Shown one piece after another: positions 40,598 to 49,730 of a stretch of DNA of 64,000 nucleotides. The stretch comes from Streptomyces aureoverticillatus (GTDB taxonomy: Bacteria; Actinomycetota; Actinomycetes; Streptomycetales; Streptomycetaceae). Where the stretch lies: the NCBI RefSeq assembly GCF_014649395.1, contig NZ_BMSY01000007.1, positions 62,001-126,000 of the forward strand. The letters are read 5' to 3'. The stretch's first letter is position 1. The number at the start of each line of letters is the position of its first letter. The translations under genes and the position numbers were made by a program. Under the pieces are notes generated by a model that was given only the letters and a program-made list of their open reading frames with translations, searched no databases and had not been told where the DNA came from.

Positions 40598-41416
40598 ATG
40601 AGATTGTCCCGATTCACGGCATACGCTTCCTCGCTCCTCCTCGCCGCGGCCTGCACCTTCACCGGCGTCACGGCGGCCCACGCGGATTCCGGCAACGCCC
40701 AGGCCGCCCCCGCCTATGTGGCGCTCGGCGACTCCTACTCCTCCGGCGTCGGCGCCGGCAACTACGACAGCGGCAGCGGCAACTGCAAGCGCAGCACCCG
40801 CGCCTACCCGGCCCTGTGGGCGGCCGCCAACTCGCCCGCCAGTTTCAGCTTCACGGCGTGTTCCGGCGCGCGCACCGGTGACGTCGTCGCGAACCAGCTG
40901 GGGCCCCTCAACTCCGGCACCGGACTGGTGTCCCTCTCCGTCGGCGGCAACGACGCGGGCTTCGCCGACGTCATGACGACCTGCGTCCTGCAGTCCGAGG
41001 CGAACTGTGTCGCCCGCGTCAACCAGGCCAAGGCGTACGTCGATTCGACGCTCCCCGGCCAGCTGGACCGGGTCTACTCGGCGATCAAGGGCAAGGCGCC
41101 GTCCGCCCGCGTGGTGGTGCTCGGCTACCCGCGCTTCTACAAGCTGGGCGGCAGCTGCCTGGCCGGCCTGACCGAGGGCGAGCGCCGCGCGATCAACGGT
41201 GCCGCCGACCACCTCAACACCGCCACCGCCAAGCGCGCGGCCGACCACGGCTTCACCTTCGGCGACGTCACGACCACCTTCTCCGGGCACGAGATCTGCT
41301 CCGGAGACTCATGGCTGCACAGTGTGAACTTGGGCAACATCGGCGAGTCGTACCACCCGACCGCCGCGGGGCAGTCCGGCGGCTACCTCCCCGTCTTCCG
41401 CGGAGCCGCCTCCTGA
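40598..41416 (+). CDS. Secreted SGNH-family esterase/lipase
   Basis: A 272-residue secreted hydrolase. The signal peptide ends near AAHA (about residue 29). Block I is VALGDSYSSGVGAG with nucleophile Ser46, block III is SVGGNDAGF and block V is ESYHPTAAGQ with the catalytic His; six cysteines are present. The sequence closely resembles the two-domain-free Streptomyces GDSL lipases (S. rimosus lipase and S. coelicolor SCO1725) as I remember them. The ATG at 40598 has AAGGGAGG five bases upstream. It stands alone, next to the polysaccharide locus. Confidence 0.93.
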   Translation: MRLSRFTAYASSLLLAAACTFTGVTAAHADSGNAQAAPAYVALGDSYSSGVGAGNYDSGSGNCKRSTRAYPALWAAANSPASFSFTACSGARTGDVVANQLGPLNSGTGLVSLSVGGNDAGFADVMTTCVLQSEANCVARVNQAKAYVDSTLPGQLDRVYSAIKGKAPSARVVVLGYPRFYKLGGSCLAGLTEGERRAINGAADHLNTATAKRAADHGFTFGDVTTTFSGHEICSGDSWLHSVNLGNIGESYHPTAAGQSGGYLPVFRGAAS

Positions 41417-41423
41417 CGGCACA

Positions 41424-43160
41424 TCAGGGTTCGTAGGTCGAGGGGGAGCCCCCGCCGGTCGTGGGCTCCTCCTCGCACGTCACGGAGTAACCGACCGCGT
41501 GGGACGTGATGTTGGCGGGGGAGCGGACCTCGACGTGGATGCTGTTCCGGTGCGTGCCCGGATCCGTCCAGGACGGCACCTCGACATGATTGACCTGCTT
41601 GGTCTTCCCGCTGCCCGACGAGAACGAGAGCGTCTTCCAGCCCGGGTCGCTCGACTCGCCCTCGGCGGTGACCCAGCGGTACCGCACCTCCACCGGCACC
41701 CGCCCCACGGTGAAGGTCGCCGTGAACGACGGCGCCTCGGCGGGCGGTGGCGGGCACGGGCCGGTGTACGAGGCGCGGTGGGCGGCGACGGAGACGCGCA
41801 CGGACTGGGCCGGGGTGGTGGTGCCGCCGCCGTTCCCGCCGCCGTTGTCGGAGCCGCCGTCGGTCGAACCGCCTTTGCTTCCACCGTCGTTGCCGCCACC
41901 GTCGTTGCCGCCACCCCCGTTGCCGGATCCGCCGTTGCCGCCGCCCGTGTCGCCCGACCCGCCGTCGCTTCCGCCGCCCCCGCCGTCGCCGGTGCCGTTC
42001 CCGCCGGTGCTCCCGCCGTTGCCGCTGCCGCCGCCCGAACCACCGCTGTCGTCCCCGCCGCCGCTGCTGTCGCCTCCGTTGCCGGAGCCGTCGTCCATCA
42101 GGGCGTACGTGATGCCGCCGACGGCCAGGGCCAGGGCGGTCAGGCCCGCGAGGAGGACGGCGGTCGCGCGGCGCGAGCGGTCCGGGGACGCGACGGTCGT
42201 GGTGGTGCCGGGCAGAGGGGTGCCGCCGGTCTGCCCGCCCGCCGCGAAACCCGCGGGCGGCGGGGGCGGCGGCGCGGGGTCGGGGTGCGGGTGGGCGGTG
42301 ATGGTCGGCTGGTTCAGGAACGACGTCTCCGCACGCGGCGCGTGGCCCTCCGCCACCAGCCGCAGATCGCGCTCGGTGTCCGCGGCGAGCGAGCGCTCCG
42401 CGGGGTCCTTGCGGAGCAGTCCCGCGATGACCGGGGCCAGCGGCCCCGCGCGGTGCGGCGGCGGCAGTTCCTCGTCGACGACGGCGCGCAGCGTGCTCAG
42501 CGGCGTGTCCTGCCGGAAGGGGGAGACGCCCTCCACGGCCGCGTACAGCAGCACGCCCAGCGACCAGAGATCCGACTCCGGTCCCGGGCGGCGCCCCAAC
42601 GCCCGCTCCGGGGCGAGGAATTCGGGTGAGCCGACGACCTCCCCGGTCATGGTGAGCGCCGAGCTGCCCTCCACCATCGCGATCCCGAAGTCGGTGAGGA
42701 CCACCCGGCCGTCGTTGGACAGCAGGACGTTGCCGGGCTTGACGTCGCGGTGCAGCACGCCCGCGTCGTGGGCGGCGCGCAGGGCGCCCAGCACCTCGGC
42801 GCCGATGTGCGCGGCGCGCTGCGGTGTCATCGGTCCCTCGGACTCCAGGACGTCCGACAGGGCCAGGCCGCGCACCAGCTCCATCACGATCCAGGGCCGG
42901 CCCTCTTCCGTGGCGACGTCGTACACCGTCACGACGTTGCGGTGCGGGATGTGGGCGGCGGCCCAGGCCTCGCGTTCCAGGCGCGTGTAGAGCCGGTCGA
43001 CCTCGCTCGCATGCAGGCCCGCGGGCGCTCGCACCTCCTTCACGGCGACCTCGCGGCCCAGGACGTCGTCACGGGCCCGCCACACGGTGCCCATGCCGCC
43101 CTCACCGAGCGGTGCGAGGAGGCGGTAGCGCCCCGCGATCACTCGTGCTTCGTCGGTCAC
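41424..43160 (-). CDS. Membrane Ser/Thr protein kinase (PknB-like)
   Basis: A 578-residue kinase. The cytoplasmic kinase domain (10-265) shows LGEGGMGTVWRA, the Lys in VAVKEV, catalytic VLHRDVKPGNVLLS, LTDFGIAM and the SPEFLAPE activation segment. A Pro-rich juxtamembrane region leads to one membrane helix (about 335-357, TAVLLAGLTALALAVGGITYAL). Outside, a roughly 90-residue Gly/Ser/Asn/Asp repeat leads to a C-terminal domain of about 110 residues with paired cysteines, not PASTA. The external domain probably senses something unknown. The GTG at 43160 is preceded by GGGGGG. The gene diverges from an ECF sigma factor, a likely partner. Confidence 0.92.
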   Translation of the reverse strand: MTDEARVIAGRYRLLAPLGEGGMGTVWRARDDVLGREVAVKEVRAPAGLHASEVDRLYTRLEREAWAAAHIPHRNVVTVYDVATEEGRPWIVMELVRGLALSDVLESEGPMTPQRAAHIGAEVLGALRAAHDAGVLHRDVKPGNVLLSNDGRVVLTDFGIAMVEGSSALTMTGEVVGSPEFLAPERALGRRPGPESDLWSLGVLLYAAVEGVSPFRQDTPLSTLRAVVDEELPPPHRAGPLAPVIAGLLRKDPAERSLAADTERDLRLVAEGHAPRAETSFLNQPTITAHPHPDPAPPPPPPAGFAAGGQTGGTPLPGTTTTVASPDRSRRATAVLLAGLTALALAVGGITYALMDDGSGNGGDSSGGGDDSGGSGGGSGNGGSTGGNGTGDGGGGGSDGGSGDTGGGNGGSGNGGGGNDGGGNDGGSKGGSTDGGSDNGGGNGGGTTTPAQSVRVSVAAHRASYTGPCPPPPAEAPSFTATFTVGRVPVEVRYRWVTAEGESSDPGWKTLSFSSGSGKTKQVNHVEVPSWTDPGTHRNSIHVEVRSPANITSHAVGYSVTCEEEPTTGGGSPSTYEP

Positions 43161-43271
43161 GAGCCCCCCATTCGCAGGCGTGCGATTCTCCACAAAAGTA
43201 GCTCAACCGAGCCTGGTTGCGGCCCCCTTCGGTCCGGGGTCTCGCACTGGATCCCCGGCCCGTTCAGAATT

Positions 43272-43316
43272 GGGCGCCCGGGGGACGGGGGAGCGGGCGC
43301 CCGGGGGCGGGGGAGC
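43272..43316. repeat. 23/22-bp tandem duplication before the sigma gene
   Basis: GGGCGCCCGGGGG(A)CGGGGG-type units at 43272-43294 and 43295-43316 differ by one base. They lie just upstream of the sigma-factor ribosome site, within its leader or promoter. Confidence 0.7.
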
Positions 43317-43337
43317 GAGAGAAGGGGGCCGGGAGAA

Positions 43338-43991
43338 ATGGACGCGGACGAACTGCTGCCGCTGGTGGCCCGGGGTGACCAGAAGGCGTTCGAGGAGCTG
43401 TACGGACTGGTGTCCGGGCCCGTGTACGGACTCGTCCGCAGAGTCCTGCGCGACCGCGAGCAGTCGGAGGAGGTCGCCCAGGAGGTCCTCCTCGAACTGT
43501 GGCGCACCGCCGCCCGCTTCGACCCGGCGCGCGGCACCGCCCTGGCGTGGATCCTGACCCTCGCGCACCGCAGGGCCGTGGACCGGGTGCGCAGTGCGCG
43601 CGCCGCCGGCGAACGGGAGCGGCGAGAGGCCGAGCGGGCCGTGCGCGCCGAGCGGACCGAGCGGGCCGTGCGCGCCGAGCGGACCGAGCGGACCGAGCGG
43701 GCCGAGCGGGCCGTGCGCGCCGAGTCGCCCGCGCTCGACCAGGTCGCCGAGGAGGTCGGGGGCGGCCCGGAGCGCGAGGAGACGGGTGAGGGCGGCCTGG
43801 AGCGCGAGTGGGTGCGCCGCTGCCTGGAGCGCCTCACCGACCTCCAGCACCAGGCCGTGACCCTCGCCTATTACGACGGCTACACCTACCGCGAGGTGGC
43901 CCGGCGCCTGTCCCTGCCCCTCGGCACCGTCAAGAGCCGCATGCGGGACGGTCTGACACGGCTGCGCGACTGTATGGGCGCCACCGCATGA
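43338..43991 (+). CDS. ECF RNA polymerase sigma factor (SigK-like)
   Basis: A 217-residue group 4 sigma factor. Region 2 covers residues 8-80 (AFEELYGLVSGPVYGLVRRVL, EQSEEVAQEVLLELWRTAARFDP, AWILTLAHRRAVDRVR). Region 4 covers about 155-210 (LERLTDLQHQAVTLAYYDGYTYREVARRLSL-type and GTVKSRMRDGL). The two are joined by an unusually long charged linker with RAERTERAV/RAERTERTERAERAV repeats (98-129). An ATG with GGGAG fits the start. It is coupled to the anti-sigma gene by ATGA. This is the ECF19/SigK arrangement with an RskA-like partner. Confidence 0.93.
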   Translation: MDADELLPLVARGDQKAFEELYGLVSGPVYGLVRRVLRDREQSEEVAQEVLLELWRTAARFDPARGTALAWILTLAHRRAVDRVRSARAAGERERREAERAVRAERTERAVRAERTERTERAERAVRAESPALDQVAEEVGGGPEREETGEGGLEREWVRRCLERLTDLQHQAVTLAYYDGYTYREVARRLSLPLGTVKSRMRDGLTRLRDCMGATA

Positions 43992-44839
43992 GACACACGG
44001 GCGCCGGCCTGTTCGCCCGCATCCGGCAGTACGCGGGCGGCCTGCGCATCGTCCGCACGCCGCACTCCCTCGCCGTGCCGTACGCCCTCGACGCCCTGGA
44101 CCCGGACGAGACGCGGCGCTTCGAGCGGCACCTGGAGACCTGCCCGCGCTGCACCGACGAGGTGCGCGCGCTCGCCGCCGACACCGTGCGCCTGGCGAGC
44201 GCCGCCTCCGTACCGGCGCCCCCGGACCTGCGGGAGCGGATCCTGACGGCGGTCCGCGCCACCGAACAGGAGGCGCCGGAGCCGGAGCCGGAGCCGGGGG
44301 CGGATTCGTCGGCGCGGGGCGGCCGGGACGCTCCGTCCCGCGCCCGCACCCGCCGCCGCGCAGGCGCCCGCGTTCTCGTGGCGCTCGCCGCCTCCGCCAC
44401 CGCGCTCGCCCTCGTCGCCGCCGGAATCCTCGCCTTCGCCCTGATCCGTGCCGATGACCGTCTCGACGAGGAGCGCGCGTCGGCACGTGAGATCGCCCAC
44501 GTCCTGGCCGCGCCGGACGCCCGCGCCGCCGACGCGCGGGACGCCCGCGGGCGCGGCCTCGGTGTCGTCGCCTCGCGCTCCCTGCGACAGGCCGTGGTGA
44601 CCGCCAGCGGCCTCGGCGCCCCGTCCGGCGGCCGGGCGCACCAGCTCTGGGAGGTGCGCGCCGGGGCGCCGCCCCGCTCGCTCGGGCTTCTCGACGGCGA
44701 AACGCCGGTCGTAGCGGACGATCTCGACGCGCGTGCCACATCACTCGCTGTCACCGTCGAACCCGCGGGCGGCTCGGGGCGCCCCACCACCCCGCCGGTC
44801 GTCCAACTCACCCTGGAATCAGTTGGATTCGGAGAGTAA
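43988..44839 (+). CDS. RskA-like zinc-finger anti-sigma factor
   Basis: A 283-residue single-pass protein. The cytoplasmic anti-sigma domain has HLETCPRC with His48, Cys52 and Cys55 (the H-x3-C-x2-C zinc motif). A Glu/Pro/Arg linker follows, then a membrane helix (about 133-157, VLVALAASATALALVAAGILAFAL), and an external RskA C-terminal domain (VVTASGLGAPSGGRAHQLWEVR). It should hold the sigma factor inactive until regulated proteolysis. The start overlaps the sigma stop by 4 nt. Confidence 0.93.
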   Translation: MRHTGAGLFARIRQYAGGLRIVRTPHSLAVPYALDALDPDETRRFERHLETCPRCTDEVRALAADTVRLASAASVPAPPDLRERILTAVRATEQEAPEPEPEPGADSSARGGRDAPSRARTRRRAGARVLVALAASATALALVAAGILAFALIRADDRLDEERASAREIAHVLAAPDARAADARDARGRGLGVVASRSLRQAVVTASGLGAPSGGRAHQLWEVRAGAPPRSLGLLDGETPVVADDLDARATSLAVTVEPAGGSGRPTTPPVVQLTLESVGFGE

Positions 44840-44955
44840 TCGTCAACCTCCTTGCGGCACAGGTGAATCCTGCGACCGGGATACACGAGTGTCACGGTGG
44901 GGCGATAGGGTTAACCTGCCCTGGGCCGGGTGCCCTCGTACGGGTGGGGAGTGAC

Positions 44956-45228
44956 ATGGAACAGATAACAGTGCGCAGCAGGGCGAGGGTCCCTGCGATC
45001 ACTTGTGGGAGCGGCGCGAACAGTTCGCGTCTCGACCGTCATCTCTCGGTGCTGGGCGGCCCCGCCGTCCCGCAGCGCGAGTCGGCCGAGGCGACGCTGC
45101 TGATGCGCGAGCTCACCTCGCGTGATGTCGCGCACGACCGCGGCAGCGGGAGGCGTGCCCGGGTGCGCCGGGTCTCGCTGTTCGCACCGCTGCGCAGGTT
45201 GCGCCGCTCGCTCTTCGGCAGTCACTGA
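44956..45228 (+). CDS. Small basic protein, uncharacterised
   Basis: A 90-residue frame, MEQITVRSRARVPAITCG onward, with a basic C-terminus (RRVSLFAPLRRLRRSLFGSH) that could form an amphipathic helix. GGGGAG precedes the ATG at suitable spacing. No domain is recognised. It follows the anti-sigma gene after 116 bp and may have its own promoter. Confidence 0.6.
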   Translation: MEQITVRSRARVPAITCGSGANSSRLDRHLSVLGGPAVPQRESAEATLLMRELTSRDVAHDRGSGRRARVRRVSLFAPLRRLRRSLFGSH

Positions 45229-45450
45229 CCGGGCGCGGACGCCCCTCGCCTCGGCCGGTGGCGTCCGTCGCACGGCGGTTCTCACCGCCCCCGCCCTTCC
45301 GGGGCAGGGGCCACCCCCTCACTTCCCGGGCATGACACCACGCCCGCTTCCCGCACTTCGCGGGCGTGACGCGCACGCTTCCCCGGCAGCGGGGCCCTCC
45401 TCCCGGCCACCCCGCGCGCATAGGCCGACCACAGGCCGACCCAGAGCCGG

Positions 45451-46668
45451 CTACAGCAGGGCGAACTGGCCCTCCGGACCCTCCTCGTGGTGATCCAGGA
45501 CGGACGCGGGCCGCCGTGACCGGTCCGGCACCGGAAGAACCCCGGCCGCCCGCAGCTCCCCAGCGGTGATCAGACCCTCGCCGTCCCCCACGGAGAACGG
45601 CGGCTCCTCCGCCAGGAGCGCCAACACCGTGATCAGCTCAAGGAGTTCGGACGTCCACGCCTGAGGCCACGCGGCCGGGCGAATGGCCTCCAGGGACCCC
45701 GGCTCGGGAACCGCGACGCGCCGCTCGAACCACAGCTCGAGCACCCGTACCCCGCTCACCCGGAAGCCCCAGGCCCCCGCGGGCACCGGCGAGATGACGC
45801 CGCCCCCGCCCCCGCCTCCGTCCTCGTCCACGAGGAGCGCCTCCTCGTCCGGGTCGTAGGCGAGTCCGCCGGGGCGCGCGGGCAGCGGCGCCCGCACGTA
45901 GGGCCGCCGTCCGCCCGGCAGCCTGGGCCGGTCGCCGCCCGCCCCGCGCAGGTGCAGCCACCGCAGCCGCCGCCCGGCGGCCACCCCGCGAGCCCACACC
46001 TCCGCGTCGGCGGGCAGCGGCACCACGCACCCGGCCGCAGAGGCCCGCGCCACGGCCAGGACCCACGCGAGCACGTCCTCGGCGGCGACATCGGCCCCGT
46101 ACGCCTGCGTGAGATACCGCAACAGGCCCGGCGCCAGGTTGGGTTCGGCCCCGCCCGGCCGCCGGAACAGCGGGCGGATCCGGCCCGGCCGCCCCGCCGG
46201 CGAGCGGCCGTCGGGCAGCACCGCGGACGCGAGGACCGCGGGCCCCGCGCCGGCGTCGGCGACGTACCCCTGCTCGGTGAGGAAGAGCTGACCGGCGCCG
46301 AGGACGCGCCACAGCTCAGGCCGGGCGACGTCGATGAGGCGGTGGTCGGGGATCAGCCACTGCTCGTCGAAGGGGCCGTGCAGTACGCGGACGGGCTCGG
46401 GGCACGGACCGGCCTCGCGCGCGAGCCGGACGGTGGAGACGTCATGGCCCGGCAACTGCGCGACGGCGGTGTGCAGGGTCCGGGCGCGCGTGGGCCGCAG
46501 CAACACCTCGCGGTCGGCCGCGTCGGCGCGGACGAACGCCTTCCAGCGGGCCTTCAGGGACGCGGCGTCCGGCGCCATCGGCCACCCGCGCCCGGGCCTG
46601 AGCGGCGCCACGGACCACGGCATGAGGTCCGCCAGCAGCGGCGCTTCGTCGTGCGTCACGCCCGGCAT
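45451..46668 (-). CDS. Stand-alone type ISP restriction/modification specificity-domain protein
   Basis: A 405-residue protein that aligns from memory with the C-terminal specificity region of type ISP restriction-modification enzymes: VRVLHGPFDEQWLIPDHRLIDVARPELW, ASAVLPDGRSPAGRPGRIRPLFRR, NLAPGLLRYLTQAYG, EDVLAWVLAVA, GRRLRWLHLRG, GFRVSGVRVLELWFERR and a GVLPVPD ending. The nuclease, helicase and methyltransferase domains of a full type ISP enzyme are absent here and in the adjacent genes. It is therefore either a relic or a co-opted DNA-binding protein. An acidic Gly-rich insertion (DEDGGGGGGG) is unusual. Confidence 0.65.
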   Translation of the reverse strand: MPGVTHDEAPLLADLMPWSVAPLRPGRGWPMAPDAASLKARWKAFVRADAADREVLLRPTRARTLHTAVAQLPGHDVSTVRLAREAGPCPEPVRVLHGPFDEQWLIPDHRLIDVARPELWRVLGAGQLFLTEQGYVADAGAGPAVLASAVLPDGRSPAGRPGRIRPLFRRPGGAEPNLAPGLLRYLTQAYGADVAAEDVLAWVLAVARASAAGCVVPLPADAEVWARGVAAGRRLRWLHLRGAGGDRPRLPGGRRPYVRAPLPARPGGLAYDPDEEALLVDEDGGGGGGGVISPVPAGAWGFRVSGVRVLELWFERRVAVPEPGSLEAIRPAAWPQAWTSELLELITVLALLAEEPPFSVGDGEGLITAGELRAAGVLPVPDRSRRPASVLDHHEEGPEGQFALL

Positions 46669-46693
46669 CGTACGACGGCCCCGGAGGCGGCCA

Positions 46694-47443
46694 TCAGGTC
46701 GCGTCCAGGGTGACGGTGAACGAGAACCGGTCCCCCCGGTAGTGGATCCGCGCCACGTCGAGCGCCCGCCCCTGCTCGTCGTACGTGATCCCCGTGTAGT
46801 GCAGGATCGGGCTCAGCAGGGGCACTTGGAGGAGGCGGGCCGTCTCCGGGTCGGCGAGGCGGGCCTCGACGGTGTCCGTGATGCGGGAGATGGCCACGCC
46901 CACCACGTCCCGCAGCACCTTCGTCATCGGCCAGCGCTCCAGGTCGGCGGGGTCGACGCGGTCGGCGAGGTCGGGACGGATGTGGTTGCGGGCGTGGTTG
47001 GTGGGCTCGCCGGTCTTGGTGTCGCTGCGCAGCCGGTGGTACGTCGCCACGTGCTCCACGTCCGGGAAGTACTCGGCGAGTTCGGCGGGCACCGGCTCCT
47101 GCCCGTGCGACAGGAGCTTGGTGTCCATGCCGGACTGCTGTGCCACGATGGCGTCCACGGAGCCGAGCAGCCGCACCGGTGAGCCGCGCTGCGCCCCCGG
47201 CTCGATGAACGTGCCGCGCCGCCGGTGCCGGGTGATCAGGCCCTCGTCCTCCAGCTCCTTGAGGGCCTGCCGCATGGTCAGCACGCTGACGCCGTAGTGC
47301 CCCGCCAGCTGCTCCTCGGTGGGCAGGCGCAGCGGGGCGTCCGGCGCCCGGCCGAGTATCGAGGCGCGCAGCGACTGCGAGACCTGATACCAGAGCGGCA
47401 GCTTTCGGTTCAGGACGATCGAGTCCGGGGCGAAAGCGGTCAC
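46694..47443 (-). CDS. GntR-family regulator with UTRA domain (HutC subfamily)
   Basis: A 249-residue regulator. The winged helix (15-85) has PLWYQVSQSLRASILG, LPTEEQLAGHYGVSVLTMRQALKEL and DEGLITRHRRRGTFIEPG. The UTRA effector domain (95-245) ends with LLSPILHYTGITYDEQGRAL. The GTG at 47443 has GGAG 6 nt upstream. It lies 52 bp downstream of hmgA on the same strand, so it may sense homogentisate or a related aromatic acid; this is inference from position. Confidence 0.9.
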   Translation of the reverse strand: MTAFAPDSIVLNRKLPLWYQVSQSLRASILGRAPDAPLRLPTEEQLAGHYGVSVLTMRQALKELEDEGLITRHRRRGTFIEPGAQRGSPVRLLGSVDAIVAQQSGMDTKLLSHGQEPVPAELAEYFPDVEHVATYHRLRSDTKTGEPTNHARNHIRPDLADRVDPADLERWPMTKVLRDVVGVAISRITDTVEARLADPETARLLQVPLLSPILHYTGITYDEQGRALDVARIHYRGDRFSFTVTLDAT

Positions 47444-47495
47444 GTGGAACTCCGTACTTCCGTGAGGACGCGGGCGGCGGCCGGAAGTGGTGGAA

Positions 47496-48824
47496 CTACG
47501 GCCGGAAATGACGCTCAAGACCCTGCCACACGTCGTCGTAGGCGCGCTGCAGGTGGTCGGCCGTCGCCGCCTGCTCGGTGGCCGTGACGGGCCAGCGGGT
47601 CTCGAACATGAAGGCAAGGCCGTCGTCGATCTTCTGCGGCTTCAGCTCGGCGGCGCTGGCCCGCTCGAAGGTCTCACGGTCGGGGCCGTGCGCCGACATC
47701 ATGTTGTGCAGCGAGCCGCCACCCGGCACGAAGCCCTCGGCCTTCGCGTCGTACGCGCCCTCGATCAGGCCCATGTACTCGCTCATCACGTTCCGGTGGA
47801 AGTACGGCGGCCGGAAGGTGTCCTCGCCCACCAGCCAGCGCGGCGCGAACACGACGAAGTCGACGCCCGCGAGGCCCGGGGTGTCCGACGGCGAGGTGAG
47901 CACCGTGAAGATCGACGGGTCCGGGTGGTCGTACGAGATGGAGCCGATGACGTTGAACCGGCGCAGGTCGTACACGTACGGGACGTGGTTGCCGTGCCAG
48001 GCGACGACGTCCAGCGGGGAGTGGTCGTAGGTCGCCGACCACAGGTTGCCGCAGAACTTGTTGACCACCTGGACCGGGCCCTCGACGTCCTCGTACGCCG
48101 CCACCGGAGCCTTGAAGTCCCGTGCGTTCGCCAGGCCGTTGGCGCCGATCGGGCCGAGGTCGGGGAGCTGGAAGGGCGCGCCGTAGTTCTCGCAGACGTA
48201 CCCGCGGGCGCTCGCGTCGAGCAGTTCCACGCGGAAGCGGACACCGCGCGGGATCAGGGCGACGTGGCCGGGCTCGGCGTGCAGCAGGCCGAGCTCGGTG
48301 CGCAGCAGCAGACCGCCGTGCTCGGGGACGATGAGCAGCTCGCCGTCGGCGTCGCTGAACACGCGGTCCGCCATGGAGGAGTTGGCGTGGTAGAGGTGCA
48401 CCGCCATGCCGGTGCGCTGGGTGGCGTCGCCGTTGCCGCCGAGCGTCCACAGGCCCGCCAGCCAGTCCGTGCCGGGCGCGGGCTCCGGCAGCGGGTTCCA
48501 GCGCAGCCGGTTGGGGTCCGGGACCGTCTCGGTGAAGGGCGCCGTGCGGATCGCGCCGTTGTCGATCCGCGTGAACGCCGGGTGCGCGGCCGAGGGGCGG
48601 ATGCGGTACAGCCAGGAGCGGCGGTTGTGGGCGCGCGGCTCGGTGAACGCGCTGCCGCTGAGCTGCTCCGCGTACAGCCCGAGGGGGGCGCGCTGGGGCG
48701 AGTTGCGGCCGTGCGGCAGGGCGCCGGGCACGGCCTCCGAGCTGTGCTCGTTGCCGAAGCCGGAGAGGTGGCTCAGCCCCTCGGCGGTCTTGCGTGCGTC
48801 GTCCCTCGGGTGGTCCCCGCTCAT
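47496..48824 (-). CDS. hmgA: Homogentisate 1,2-dioxygenase
   Basis: A 442-residue enzyme with SGFGNEHSSEAVPGALPHGRNSPQ-type N-terminus (first residues about 20-45), LYAEQLSGSAFTEPR, NRRSWLYRIRPS, IPRGVRFRVEL, YVCENYGAPFQLPDLGPIG, the WHGNHVPYVYDL block, and the C-terminal PPYFHRNVMSEYMGLI and GGSLHNMMSAHGPD segments that contribute iron-binding His and Glu. It opens the ring of homogentisate to maleylacetoacetate in tyrosine and phenylalanine breakdown and limits pyomelanin formation. GAGGAG precedes the ATG. The maleylacetoacetate isomerase and hydrolase genes are not adjacent. Confidence 0.97.
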   Translation of the reverse strand: MSGDHPRDDARKTAEGLSHLSGFGNEHSSEAVPGALPHGRNSPQRAPLGLYAEQLSGSAFTEPRAHNRRSWLYRIRPSAAHPAFTRIDNGAIRTAPFTETVPDPNRLRWNPLPEPAPGTDWLAGLWTLGGNGDATQRTGMAVHLYHANSSMADRVFSDADGELLIVPEHGGLLLRTELGLLHAEPGHVALIPRGVRFRVELLDASARGYVCENYGAPFQLPDLGPIGANGLANARDFKAPVAAYEDVEGPVQVVNKFCGNLWSATYDHSPLDVVAWHGNHVPYVYDLRRFNVIGSISYDHPDPSIFTVLTSPSDTPGLAGVDFVVFAPRWLVGEDTFRPPYFHRNVMSEYMGLIEGAYDAKAEGFVPGGGSLHNMMSAHGPDRETFERASAAELKPQKIDDGLAFMFETRWPVTATEQAATADHLQRAYDDVWQGLERHFRP

Positions 48825-49016
48825 GACAGCTCCTCGGCTCCCCGGCCGGTGATCCCTGACAGCTGGTCCGTGACGGCAGGTCCGTGACGGCTGGTCCGTG
48901 ACAGCTGGTCCCTGGCAAGTGATCCCGGCATCTGATTCCTATGGGACACCGTAGGATTCGTGATTTCCTTGCGCAAGAGGATCGATCACATGTGGCCGGT
49001 GCTCTACTCTCCCGGG

Positions 49017-49651
49017 ATGTCCGAACGGCGTGCCCCCGTGCCCCCGCCCGCCCCCGCCGCCCTGCGCCGCGTCCCCGTCCAGCGCCGCAGCGCCGAGCGC
49101 CTCACCCGCATCCTCGATGCCTGCGCGGACCTCCTCGACGAGACGGGCTACGAGGACCTGACCACCCGGCTGGTCGCGGAGCGCGCCGGCGTTCCCATCG
49201 GCTCCGTCTACCGCTTCTTCGGCAACAAGCGCGCCCTGTCGACGCGCTGGCCCAGCGGAACCTGGAGCGCTATGCCGAACGGGTCACCCGCAGGCTCGCG
49301 GCGGCCGGGTCGGCCGGCTGGCGCACCGCCCTCGACGTGGTGCTCGACGAGTACCTCACGATGAAGCGCACCGCCCCCGGCTTCTCCCTGGTCGACTTCG
49401 GCACCCAGATCCCCGTCGGCGACCCCGGGGCCGCCCCCAACCACCGCGTCGCCGACCGCCTCACCGACCTGCTGTCCGCCTACCTCGACCGCACCCCCGA
49501 CCCGGCCCTGCGGCGCACGTTCCTGGTCGCCGTCGAGACCGCCGACGCGCTGTTCCGCCTCGCCTTCCGCATCGACCCGGCGGGGGACGAGGCGGTCATC
49601 GCGGAGATCAGGGTGCTGCTGCGGGCCTATCTGGCGCGGACGCTGGACTGA
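49017..49651 (+). pseudogene. TetR-family regulator gene with a frameshift
   Basis: The first part encodes a TetR helix-turn-helix: RSAERLTRILDACADLL, GYEDLTTRLVAERAGVPIG and SVYRFFGNKRAL. After about codon 73 the frame runs into unrelated sequence and stops near 49364. The adjacent frame continues the family from VDALAQRNLERYAERV to the end at 49651 (ETADALFRLAFRIDP). Restoring one base near 49237-49239 (CTGGTCGAC instead of CTGTCGAC) rejoins both halves, so this is a one-base deletion or a sequencing error. The gene precedes a molybdopterin oxidoreductase gene whose promoter has a TetR-like operator. Confidence 0.85.
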
Positions 49652-49730
49652 GGCGGGCAGGCGGGCAGGCGCGCCGGGCGGGGCCGGTGGCCGGGGGTGC
49701 GGCCAGGCCGTCGTTTCCCTCGCCAGCGTG

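Noticed and set aside
41870..42080. CRISPR-like repetitive tract
   Set aside because: The repeats are degenerate codons for a Gly/Ser/Asn/Asp-rich segment of the kinase, without unique spacers.
49231..49245. Programmed ribosomal frameshifting in the TetR gene
   Set aside because: No slippery heptamer or downstream stem is visible; a single missing G explains the two frames more simply.
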